DNA of 64,000 nucleotides from Chenopodium formosanum (taxonomy: Eukaryota > Streptophyta > Magnoliopsida > Caryophyllales > Amaranthaceae): positions 42,674,001 to 42,738,000 of the forward strand of contig CM044857.1 in assembly GCA_024500155.1 (NCBI GenBank), given 5' to 3'. The notes below the pieces were generated by a model. The model was given only the letters and a program-made list of their open reading frames with translations. It was not told the origin of the DNA and did not search any database. Positions 38,096 to 49,072 of this stretch are shown here, piece after piece (within the stretch, counting starts at the first letter, position 1; each line of letters starts with the position of its first letter). The translations under genes were made by a program, and so were the position numbers.

Positions 38096-39942
38096 TGTAG
38101 ACACCTAATTGTGTCTCCCCAAAACCAAACCCAATGATGAATATCTTTCACGTCATTTGATTATTGAACGAAGTGAAAGTGTGAAAAGTCTTGTGATGCG
38201 GTGGTTTTAATCAAATATCTTTTCTTTTGGTTTTCGAAATGTACTCTATTTATGAAAATGTCCAGTCCAATTTAATTTGGTCAATGATAAGGGTCCAATA
38301 GTAGTGTAGTTGGATTGGGCTCGAAAATAGCTTTCCGACGATATATTATAAGCCCAATTCCGATGAATAATGAGAAAGTTATGGCCAAAATACTAAATTG
38401 GGTCTGAAATGGTTTTATGGCCCAATGATCTAGTTGAGGGTCCATTAATTAATATTCTTAAAATTATTAGGATTGATTTTAATTCTCTAGAATAATCTAG
38501 AAGGTTATTTTGAGTTCTAATGGGATTAGGATTAATAATTATATCTTTTATGAAAATAAAGAATTCTATTTAGATTAAAACAAGTGTTTTAAAGAGAATA
38601 AATCTGATTTTCAAAGATAAGTACACTGGGCGATAATTAATCGAATTTAACTAGATTAAGGATTCCGTATAGATTTTTAGAAAACGCGTGAAACAACGTG
38701 AAACGACAAAGCTGGCGCGCAACGACAAGTCTGTCACACAGCGACAGGGCTGTCGCGTCGCGTTGGAGCCTGTCGTTCTGCGACAGAGGTAATTTTATTC
38801 CAGATAGGATTCGGTCTTTTTTTGATCGTTTCCGGACTATTCTTATAAATAGGGTCGTATTTCCCCGTTTTTATTCATTAAGAATCATCAACAATTCTAT
38901 TCTTCTCTCTCAAGCTAATAGCTTATTCTTTCTCCTTCTTTCTAAGCCTAGCCTTTTTACAAACACAATACCACATTCACGAGTCTTAGACACACCTAGC
39001 CAAGCTCGAAGTTGTCTTCGCCCTAAACATGAAAGGTTGATAATTTCTGAGGGTTTGGTCCCAAATCCCTATTTCAATTATTTAAATTAATTGTTTGATT
39101 TAATATTTTCCTTGAAGTTACTAACGTGTGTATTGTTTTGATAGAAAGAGATACAAGGCATCAAAGTAAGTAGTTTATTATATTAATTCCTAGTATCATG
39201 TTAGGATGTTTTTATTGCTTTCTAGTATCATGCTTAGGTTATTTCCTATTTCTTTTATCATGTTAGTATCATATTAGGAATAAAGCTTTGATCTTAATAT
39301 TTAGTGACATGGTAGGATTTGTTATTAATCTTGTTAATATCATGCCTAGGATCTTGGTAATAATATTATTATGCTTTAATGAGATTGAGATTATTATGAT
39401 GATTATTATTATTATGTTGCTTGATATATTGTTATTGTTATTGCTTGATCACGCCCTCTCTTGCAGGATTAAAGGGAATTTGTATTTGTAATCACGCTTA
39501 ATAAGATAATTAATAATTTTATTTAGGCTAATATGATTTTAATTCAAATGATCGCCAATAATAGATTTGTTTGTGCATTAATATTCAACCAACATAGATT
39601 AAACAGGTTTATGGTTAATCTGATGATTGTATGTTAGTCAGAAAGCGCACATGAATATGAGAAGAATAAAGTAGAGACCTATTTTTAGGGCAGGTTCAAT
39701 CTCTTTTTAGGTTGGATTTGTACCTTCATCCCCGAATATCCAGTCATGGTTCCAGACCACTATGGAGTTAGCGATCTCATGGATCGTGAAGGGGTGTAAC
39801 CTTCACCTTGTGAACGGTTTACAAGTTTCTAAAACTTGTTGGCGACTCTTTTGCTCTAGCTTCCTTCCCTTTGGACGCCACCATGCTTAAGTGTATGATC
39901 ACAGTGGGACTCAAGTGTGGGATGCTTGAAATATTCCCTACA
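38096..39942 (+). mobile_element. Inner solo LTR, about 1.85 kb
   Basis: It begins TGTAGACACC and ends CCCTACA, so TGTAG and CTACA form a perfect terminal inversion. Flanking pentamers AGTAG (38091-38095) and GGTAG (39943-39947) agree at four of five bases. A TATAAATAG box at 38844-38852 follows a cluster of short hairpins of the form CTGTCG-N-CGACAG (38731-38747 and 38770-38786). No internal domain follows, so it is read as a solo LTR inserted in the outer LTR. The family is not identified. Confidence 0.6.
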
Positions 39943-40240
39943 GGTAGAAATATTGTATGGTTTAGGGTGATTGTCTTACGACCGATTATTCCTCTACCAT
40001 ATAACTTTCTGATGAATAATCTCTATAAAAATGCGTAATATCCACAGAATGTCTAAATCATAAAGTAGAAATTTTTCAAAACCATATCACTTGTATATTG
40101 TCCATATTTTGCTTAGTTTAGAATAGTTTTATGCCATATATCTTTCTGATGAATAATCTCTATAAAAACGAGTAATATTTACAGAACGTCTAAATCATAA
40201 GTTAGAAATTTTTCAAAACCCATCACTTGTATATTGTCCA

Positions 40241-41142
40241 TGATAACATATAGTCAATTTAATGTACACATATATTTTCACAATACAAAACAACAAGCAC
40301 AAGAGGATTGAGGAGTTGAAAGAGAGTATTCATATTGAATAACAAAATAAAATGATTAATATAAAATTTACTCCGTCGAGTAAACTTTGCATCAAAGGCA
40401 TTCACCTAGTAATAGTCAAAATTCGATCCATGGAAACCAACCAAAACTACTAAAACATCTAAATGAGTATGTATTGTAAATTAATCTTAATATTAAACCA
40501 TACATTACCTTAATTTTAATTGAAATGAGGGATAAATAAGATTTAAACTCGCGTGTTTTTTTTTTTTTTTTTTTTTTTTTTGAAACCTCGTGTGTTTTTT
40601 TTATTCACACTAACTCTTGATATCATATTGCTAACTAAAAATTTAAGCTGATGGTGAAATTCAAGATTAATTAATTATACTCTTATCACCATTGAATGCC
40701 AACATCAAAGCAACAAAATCACTATAACACCCACTAGTAGCTAATAAAAGAGACAAAAATGGAACACTGAATTACAGGAATATCTCTATTGCATTTGTAT
40801 TATTACTTTTTTAGGATATTTCCTAAGCGTTACCCACGAGGGTCACGCGCTCAATTTAATGGTAAACAAAACCATATTTTATTTTTTTATTTTTTTTGGA
40901 GGAAAAAAAAAATCTATATTTTAATTTTTGTTTAATGTAAATTATATTATTATTTAAAAGAGGTGGTAAAGTATTTGGCTATTGACTCAAACACTATGAA
41001 AACATTAAATCAACTAGCGTGTACAGCTTTTCAAACTCCATATGTTATAAAAAGTCACACACTCCAAATAATTTGTCGCAAATTTCTCATTTCCTAGAAG
41101 ATCAAATCATATTGTATACCACAAAAATACTTCAGTTCACTA
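40241..41142. other. Promoter-side region of NPF gene B
   Basis: AT-rich, with a run of about 22 T bases at 40559-40580 and another A/T run near 40875-40915. No gene was recognised. It probably includes regulatory sequence for the NPF gene at 41166. Confidence 0.4.
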
Positions 41143-41153
41143 TATATAAATAG
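41143..41153 (+). promoter_or_regulatory. TATA-like box immediately upstream of NPF gene B ATG
   Basis: TATATAAATAG lies only 13 bases before the first ATG at 41166. A plant TATA box normally sets transcription 25-35 bases downstream, which would fall inside the first exon, so either this motif is not the core promoter or a later Met (41208 or 41217) is used in that transcript. Confidence 0.4.
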
Positions 41154-41165
41154 AGGATTTTACAA

Positions 41166-44053
41166 ATGGCTTTAGAAGAAAGCAGTGTAGAATTGACAGA
41201 AGAGAAGATGGAAAAAATGGCGATTTTACCTGATAATCATAATTCAGATCAGCATGAAACTACTCCTAAGTCTAAGAAAAAGGGTGGTATAATTACCATG
41301 CCTTTTATTATTGGTAAGTACATTCTAATGATTTCGTTGCCTTTTCATGTTAATATCTGAGATTGATCAATCTTAGCTCATACCAAGTGCTAGACTTTTC
41401 TATTTTAATATCCGAGATTTGTCAATCTTAGTTCATAGCAAGTGCTAGCTAGACCTGCTAGTACGTTCATGTGTGTCAGATTGCTCAATCTTTATATTAA
41501 CATATACTCATACTTATTGCTTGTATATTTTTAGTTGTCGAATGCCTTTAATGAGCAAGAGTTATTTAAAAACTAGTTGTTATATGATAAAATCCTTTGA
41601 TTTAACTTGTGTTATTTCATTTGGTGGGCAGTGAATGAGGCATTTGAGAAAGTAGCAAGTTATGGTTTGTTGCCAAACATGATATTTTACTTGATGAATG
41701 TTTATCACTTGGAAGCAGCAAAAGGTGTTATTGTATTATCATTATGGTCTGGAATTTCGAATGCGTTGGCCATTGTTGGAGGTTTTCTCTCTGATTCTTA
41801 CTTTGGTCGTTTTCGAGTCATTGCTTTCGGGACCTTCTGCAGTCTTCTTGTAAGTTAACTTTTAGATCGAGTATTTTTTTTGTTAGCTTAACTTACTACA
41901 TGCTTGGATCGGAGGTAATAAGAGAAAATAAAAGAGGAGAAAATAAAAGAGAATTCTGTTTTATTTTCTCTTATTACCCTGGTATGTCGCTAATCATACA
42001 TTACCCCCAATCCAAGCATGCCGTATTTAATTCCTAACAGCACGTAATAATAATCATGATCATTTTTATCAGGGAACAAGTTTACTATGGTTGACTTCCG
42101 TAGTCCCAGCACTAAAACCAGCACCTTGTGCAAGGTCAAGTTCTGAGAGTTGTTCATCAGCTACACCGATCCAATTCCTTGTCTTGTTCGGCTCTTTTGG
42201 CTTGATCTCAATCGGAGCCGGTTGCGTGAGGCCGTGTTCGTTAGCCTTCGGAGCTGATCAAGTGAGCAACAAAGACAATCCCAACAATGAAAGAGTTCTA
42301 GATAGTTTCTTCAACTGGTATTATGCCTCAACAGGGTTGGCAACTATCATTGCATTGACAGTTATTGTGTTCATTCAAGATAAATTCGGGTGGCCGATCG
42401 GATTCGGTGTGCCTGTTTGTCTTATGATCCTTTCTCTTGTAGCCTTCTTTTTCGGGTCACCGTTGTATGTTCATGTCAAGGTTAAGGACAGCTTGTTTAT
42501 TGGTATGTTTCAAGTTCCGGTTGCCGCCTTTCGGAAAAGGAATGTTAGTCTTCCTCCTATTGATGCTGAAGAGCTTTACTTTAGTGGAAATAATGGTTCT
42601 GAGAAAAAAGTTCCTAGTGACAGTTTAAGGTACTCTTCTAATACTCTCATGTCTTCTTCAGAACTCGAAATCGATACATATCCAACCTTATTGCATGATA
42701 CATGTTCGTGTTCATGACTTGATTGTTTAGTAAGTGATGATATTTACCTATGTTAAGGCTAATTTTAAGTGCTAATGTTCATGCTTAAGTTTCAATGAGG
42801 TCTTGACCTAGTGGTTAATTAAGACTGTGAGCCTGATTATATTAGGTCATTGACTCAAATCCCCTACTCTAATTTGTATTGCTCTTGTGGCTCATTCAGA
42901 CCATTCACGTTAAAGTGGCTACTTACTAGCCACTATTCGACATAGTTGTTGATAAAGTATATTACATATTCCTAAACCTCAATCATCAGCTTAAGCTTTT
43001 GGTTGAGTTGATTGAGGTCTAAGAATATGTTTTATACTCTATCAGTTGTAATAGGCGAAATCAGGAGTCTATGTTCATACTCAACTAGTCAACTTTGTAT
43101 AGATCAACAAGTCTACTAATGCATAATGTAGCTATGTGTAGTTGATTGTGTTAGTATCTTTTGCATTTTGTAGGTGTTTGAACAAAGCTTGTGTAATCGT
43201 GAATCCCGAAAATGACTTGAAACCAGACGGATCTGCTTCGAAGCCATGGAGTCTATGCACAGTAGAGCGAGTAGAAAATCTGAAATCAATTCTAAGAATC
43301 ATGCCAATGTGGACTACTGGAATCATGATGCTGGTAGCCATGAACAACAGCTACACAACCCTTCAAGCGAAATCCATGAATCGACATATTACTCCAAAAT
43401 TCGAAATCCCTGCTGGTTCTTTCACTGTCTTTTCAGTTGTAACCATCACATTTTGGGTAGCATTCTATGACCGCGCTGTTGTGCCTTTGATGTCCAAGTT
43501 CTGTGGCATGCCGCGAGGGCTAACACCTAAGGTTCGTATGGGACTCGGGTTATTATTATCATGTGTGGCACTGATAGTTGCTGCTATTGTTGAATCAGTT
43601 AGACGAAAAGCTGCAATCAACCACGGCCTGCAAGATAATCCTAGGGGAGTACTCGACATGTCGGCTATGTGGTTAGTCCCACAGCTTGTGCTGCTAGGAC
43701 TTGCTGAGGGGTTAAACGCTGTAGGGCAGATAGAGTTTTATTATTCTCATCTTTCTAAGAGTATGTCAAGTATTGCTATGGCTATATTTACACTAGGAAT
43801 GGCGGTATCTAGTATCGTGGGCACGCTCTTGGTTGAGCTTGTTGATACTATCACTAGCACTGGAGGAAAGATCAGTTGGTTATCAAGCAACCTTAATAAG
43901 GGTCATGTAGACTACTATTATTGGTTGGTTGCACTTATGTGTTTTATAAATTTTGTGTATTTTCTTGTGTGTTGTCGATTATTCGGGTCCTCTGGGAGTC
44001 ACACAAGTCACAAGAAGTCTGATGATGACATTGTAGAGCACGAATCGGTTTGA
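41166..44053 (+). CDS. NRT1/PTR family (NPF) transporter, gene B
   Basis: Exons 41166-41313, 41632-41849, 42073-42629 and 43174-44053 join in frame (1803 bp, 600 residues). The intron positions and phases equal those of gene A, and exon 2 is 218 bp in both, so the two are paralogues. This is an MFS-type transporter with about 12 membrane segments, probably in the plasma or vacuolar membrane. Key marks: ExxEK in TM1 (NEAFEK), FLSDSYFGRF, CVRPCSLAFGADQ, DSFFNWYYAS, KPWSLCTVERVE, KSMSSIAMAI and NKGHVDYYYW. The residue pattern is closest to clade NPF1 (inference); substrate unknown. The N-terminal tail (about 45 residues, Glu then Lys rich) is cytosolic. Intron 2 carries a MITE and intron 3 a palindromic TRIM LTR. 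Confidence 0.92.
41894..42025. mobile_element. Small MITE in NPF gene B intron 2
   Basis: The ends share a 26-bp inverted repeat with four mismatches; its core CATGCTTGGAT / ATCCAAGCATG is perfect. The inner part is also self-complementary (GTAATAAGAGAAAATAAA against TTTATTTTCTCTTATTAC). It has about 130 bp and no coding capacity. The target duplication was not resolved. Confidence 0.65.
42950..43044. mobile_element. Palindromic TRIM LTR derivative in NPF gene B intron 3
   Basis: The first 60 bases match the TRIM LTR of 25483 (TGATAAAGTATATTACATAT to CTTAAGCTTTTGGTTGAG). The last 36 bases are the inverted LTR start, ending in ACTCTATCA. The outer 36 bp therefore form a hairpin around part of an LTR. 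It could have arisen by joining of two LTR ends in opposite orientation. Confidence 0.7.
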
Positions 44054-46614
44054 TCATTATATGTTCTCTTTCTAGTTCTTTCAATTTTTGTAGTTGTTTT
44101 TTATACACCTTATGTTATACTAATATAATCTTATTGTAACATTATAGAGATATTGATATTACAGTTATATATTTATTATTTCTTTCCTTACAACCTCTTC
44201 GGATCAACAACAAAATTTGTGCTTATTTGTTTAGTTGTGTCGCGCTTCCGTTATTTGTTTACTTTGATTGAGTACTGATAATTTCAGAATGCTCTCTTGA
44301 AGAGTTGGTTTTTTAGGACATGTTGCAAATGTTCATTCTGATTTATCAAGCTTGATCTAACATTAGTATAATCTGCAATTCTAACAGCAACTTATATTCG
44401 TAGAACAAACCAAACCATCCAATGTACTAAATAATTTAGTACACTTATGCTGATTAGCTAGTGACAAATTCTGATAGAATATGTATGCATCAGGAATAAT
44501 CAGCACTTGTACAATACGAGTACTCGATCTTGGTAGATGAGAGCGCGGTCTAAATGTTTAGCTTGACAGCTAGTGCTCTTAAGCATGTATATGATTTAAG
44601 AAATGGTGGAGGAAAGTATAACCCTAGAGTCTGGATTTAGAATAATATAAATTCTTATAGATAGATGGCAAATTTGTTTAAGAAATAACTTGTCAGAAAC
44701 CATGTAATTAACATGATATAATACATATTGCATTAATTTAGTCAGACTCTTTAATAAACTAAAATTCTGATTCAGGAAAAGGGAATAATAGCTTATCTGT
44801 CACAGTGTTTTTTTTTTAAAACCTATTGTCTGGATCTAAGCTGTAATATCTATGTGGAGATGAAGCTGACTTCAACCCTATGACTTCATCGACAATACGA
44901 CGTACATTATACCTTTCACATGGAATGCTGCAGGGGATTTACAGCTCTGAACAGCACCAGCAAACTGATGTGTTCGGTCTTTGTTGTTCCCAGCACAGCA
45001 GAGCGATGAAGTTGGGTTTAACAGAAGATGCGAACTGCTGGAACGTTCAGTTCTATACTTCTTTAACTTGGTGTTAGATATTAAGAGACAACCCTCTGCT
45101 TCTACTCTTGCTTTGCTTCCATTGTAGATTCGATTAAAAATGTATTGAGATTTTTAATTACAACAAACTAGCGAAAAACAATGAATGTGATAAAGAGACT
45201 GAAAGAGTTCACCATATAACCAAAATGTTGACACTGGTGTTTATATACTACTAATCAGTACATAGTTACATATGCTGTAGTCGTCAGTTTCATATTCAAT
45301 GTCAAATTGATAGTGGCGTCTTAACTTGTACTGTGACAACTAAATCTTAATGAAATGTAACGCATGTTTGACAACCATAGATTGATGGATCATCATGCAT
45401 GGTAACTTGATAAATTTATCAAAGAAGCATGACAAAGATGACAAAGATGAGATAGATGAATCTTTATGTATAAACTTTAGGCGATATTAACTTGATTAAT
45501 TAGCTCACTACATAATTTCAATAAGAAATAATGTAACAAACAAGAGTAAAGAATTTACTCCAGATTCATTTCTTCCTTCACTCTAAACTTCAAAAGTGAA
45601 CAAAAACATGATAGTTTTCAATAAAAAAAAAATAAAAATTAAAGGAACAACAAATTCACGGCAAAAGACAAGTGCATAACTAGGTTTCACGTATATGGTT
45701 CTTTACTATTATTGTCTCTCCTCCATTTTATTTATCATAACAAAGGAACCGCAAAGAATGCTAAGAGCTTTGTCACACATGAACTAACATCAGTTCATGG
45801 AGAAAAATTTTCCATAAAAGAACTTGGTTCATGGAAATATTGAATTAAAACTATAATTTGAATGGTTCATGAAAAATTCCTAGCATAAATTGATTCACTT
45901 GCTTAGAAGTAGGCCCACGAGTTAAAGTGATTGAACGAAATGTTTTGGCGGACCGTCGGCCCATCAGCAAAATAAAATATACTACTCGTATTTAAGTTAA
46001 AATCTACAAGTGCCACTAATAAATAAAGTTTTAATTTTATTTGCAATTCTATACAATTCAAGAACATTATATTTTTAAGAAAATTCAAGCACATTATATG
46101 AAACATACTTTATCTCTCTATTTTGAAATGTACAGAAGTTATACCTTCTAATTTTTTCTATACATAAAGTCATAAAATTTATAAAGAGCAATAATGTAGA
46201 TTTTTTTTTTTCCAATTCTTTATTCTATATTTAAATTTCCTTTTCACAAATTTTCATATATGGCTTGCCACATGAGATTACTCGGTCATAGTTTACTCAA
46301 TCTGGTTTTATTCAATCAGGTAGATATTACTCAGTCGATACTTTGATGTGCATCATCTTATCATACGATGTGACTAGCCACACCTAAAAAGCGTTTTTTT
46401 CCCTCTTAATTTAATATATACAAAGTGCAAGATGTAAGTTCAATAAAATTGATTAAAAATTGTTGTAGACTTGTAGGCATAACACGACAATTGGTCTGGC
46501 GAGCATGTGGTCATAGTCATCTAATCTAATGAAGTAACAGGAATAGATTTAAAGTCCTCTCTCATAGATTAACATAAAATTATAATGTAATCTAGTAATC
46601 AACTACTTTTAGCA
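44054..46614. other. Intergenic region downstream of NPF gene B
   Basis: The 3' UTR of gene B probably ends near 44110-44180, where AT-rich polyadenylation-like words occur. A short open frame at 44880-45077 has no recognisable similarity and is not supported as a gene. The remainder is AT-rich without defined repeats. Confidence 0.45.
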
Positions 46615-46618
46615 TAAT

Positions 46619-47624
46619 GGCCTTGTTTGGCAATTGACCGTTGGTTGTTGGTTGTTGGTTGTTGGTTGCTGGCTGTTTAACTTGGCTTGTTTGACTGGCT
46701 ATTAGTATTGGCTGTTTGTTGTGGCTGTTTAACCATTTGTTATATGTAAATATGTTTGATAAAATCAGTTGTTAGCTGTTAGCTGTAACTATACAAAATA
46801 ACCTTAAAAGACATTATTATGTGTTCTTATTCATTTATTATTAGTATTCTTAATTACAAATTACTAGTTACTAATTTTTAATTATTAATTACTGATACAA
46901 AATACTAACTACTATTAATTATTAATTAATTAATTAATTATTAATTATTACTAACTATTAGTAATTAAGTACAAAAAACTAATTATTAATTATATAATAC
47001 TAATTACTAATTGTTAATTACTAACTATTAATTATTAGGTACTAATAATTACTAATCACTAATGTAAATATTAATTATTAAGTACTAATTATATCTAATT
47101 ATTAAATATAAAATATTAATTAATTATTGACTATTAATTATTAATTATTAATTACTACTGGTAATTACTAATTAACAATTAATAGTTACTAATCACTACT
47201 CACTAATTAATAATTAATAGTTAATAATTACTAATTACTATTTACTTAATTACTAATTATTAATTAATAATTAATAGTTACTAATCATTAATCACTAATT
47301 ACTAATTAATAATTAATAGTTACTAATCACTAATCACTAATTAATAATTATTAATTAATAGTTATTAATCACTAATCATCAATCACTAATCACTAATCAC
47401 TAATTATTAATTATTTATCAAGGATAAAAAAATAATTTGTTTAATGTAAAGCCAAAAGCTAAAACCAAAAAGCTAGTAAGACTGGCTTTTTATTTTTGGT
47501 GGAAAAGCCGGCTTTTCAGCTAACTTAAAAGCCATTTACCAAACATGTATTTTGGCTATTTGACCAAAAGAAAAAGCCAAAAACCAATAGAAAAGCCCGC
47601 CAAAAACCATTTACCAAACAAGGC
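46619..47624. mobile_element. About 1-kb element with GCCTTGTTTGG ends
   Basis: The left end reads GGCCTTGTTTGGCAATTGACC; the right end as reverse complement reads GCCTTGTTTGGTAAATGG. TAAT stands outside both ends (46615-46618 and 47625-47628), so a 3-4 bp duplication is possible; PIF/Harbinger is one option. Subterminal parts contain GTTGGTTGTTGGTTG on the left and AAAAGCCAAAA-type words on the right. The centre (46850-47415) is simple AT sequence. A truncated relative is at 15220. Confidence 0.6.
46850..47415. repeat. Degenerate TAATTACTAATTAT low-complexity expansion
   Basis: About 560 bp built from shuffled TAATTA, ACTAAT and TTAATAAT words, almost without G on the plus strand. It forms the centre of the 46619 element and looks like expanded simple sequence rather than a satellite of fixed period. 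Confidence 0.85.
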
Positions 47625-47628
47625 TAAT

Positions 47629-49064
47629 AAGATATCAAATCAACTAATTTGGATTTTCTGAGAATTATTTTAAGCTTTTGGCGTTACTGTGCGTCCTCTT
47701 GGCGTTAGTACGTCTATGTATCATGCAAATCAGGCCCCACAATTTAAATAAATATATACTCAAACTGTAATCATGCTAATAATTGCGATTGCTTTAACCT
47801 TTATTCGTATTTATATATTAATCAACGTGTTTCATGACTTATAACTTGTCCCTTTTACCAACGAACGATAATGTCTTTGCATGTCATCAAATACGATCTA
47901 AAATGTCTCGTGATCACTACCTAATTATACGAAGAAAAAAAAAAGATTAATATGACTGATTGACTGGTGGACCGTGGACGTGGTATCGTGGTAATTATAC
48001 TTAGTGCTTGGTTGGTCATATTTTTGTTTATCTGAACTTATCTGATCTGATCTAGTCTGATTTGATTTGATCTGATCTGATCTGGTCTAGACTGAACTGA
48101 TTTGGTCTGATCTGTTCACATCTAATCTAAATGTCAAATTTGACCAAACTTTGACCTTAAACATATGATAATCTATACGGAAAAAACATATCAAGTGGGG
48201 TCTTGTTAAATTCGTAATAATGTGTATTTTATTAATATGTGATTTTCACAATTATTTTTATTACGAAAATAAAAATATTTAGCGATAAAAAAACTGCACA
48301 TAAAATGATGATCTGATTTGAACTTATTTTTTCTGATCTGATTTGATTTGTTTTTATTTTTTCCGATCTTATTTGATCTAAACTTATTTTTTCCAATAAG
48401 TAAAAATAAGGTGAACTAAACAAGGCCTTACACAAACTTTGATTTAAAGGCTTATTACTTCTTCTTCTTTAAAGAGAATACTCCCCCTTTCCTATTTTTT
48501 TGCCCCACTATTAACAGTTGGGTTAAATTTTGAAAACTTTGATCATGAATTTTCGTTATTATATAAGAGGTAATATACTTATGTGAGATCTTGTTTGATT
48601 CATTTTATTGTATATTTTATTAATATCAACTTTTTATATTATGTAATTTTTACGTGAATGAAAATAAAGATATATATAAACGTTTTAACACGTGTCTAGA
48701 AGACCGTAAAAAGTCAAACAGGGCAAAAAAAAAAAAAGGAATATAGAGATCGAGTACTAGCTAAACACTTGGCCAAGTATCTATGATAAATTGATAGCTT
48801 GACAACATACTTCGTACAAGTCATGCATGCATGAAATTAATAATGAACTTGCATTAACATAGATATACATTGATCAAGGATAATACTCGTATTTTTTTTT
48901 TTCACAAATTTACATATAGATTTAGATATTTCTATTATCATCGCTCTTTACTAACTAATAAAAAGCAATTACCATTCTTTCTACTCCGTACCAAATTATA
49001 CAACATCGGTGGTTGAACAAATTAAAGTTTACTGATGATATGATACAAACTTTATAGTATAAAC
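47629..49064. other. Intergenic region with a TGATC/TGATT pentamer array
   Basis: From 48030 to 48125 the sequence is mainly TGATC, TGATT and TGGTC pentamers; the same words return at 48300-48390. The ends GTGCTTGGTTGGTC (near 48003) and AACAAGGCCTTA (near 48425) may be weak inverted termini of a MITE-like element of about 430 bp. No gene was recognised. Confidence 0.45.
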
Positions 49065-49072
49065 CATGTGAC

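Larger units (their letters stand above)
35339..39999 (+). mobile_element. Outer LTR (probable solo LTR), interrupted by two later insertions
   Basis: It begins TGATAAGTG and ends CTACCA, flanked by TATAC (35334-35338) and TATAA (40000-40004); the empty-site copy has TATAT. After removal of the CACTA element and the inner LTR it is about 1.57 kb. A TATAAATA box lies at 35771-35778, preceded by three palindromes GGAGCRGGCGCTCC or GGAGCGAGCGCTCC at 35578, 35654 and 35706. No coding sequence or primer site is present, which fits a solo LTR. The retroelement family is not known; the TG..CA ends and promoter-like layout are the evidence. Confidence 0.55.
35304..40237. repeat. Tandem duplication split by a 4.7-kb nested insertion
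   Basis: A unit of about 135-145 bp begins with CTTAGTTTAGAATAGTTTTA. Its second copy is whole (about 40107-40237). The first copy has its left end at 35304-35338 and its remainder at 40000-40106. Everything between is inserted. The complete second copy acts as a record of the empty site and fixes the insertion point to a TATAY pentamer. Confidence 0.7.

Noticed and set aside
44880..45077. 65-residue open frame downstream of NPF gene B
   Set aside because: No similarity, no splice context and ordinary chance length.
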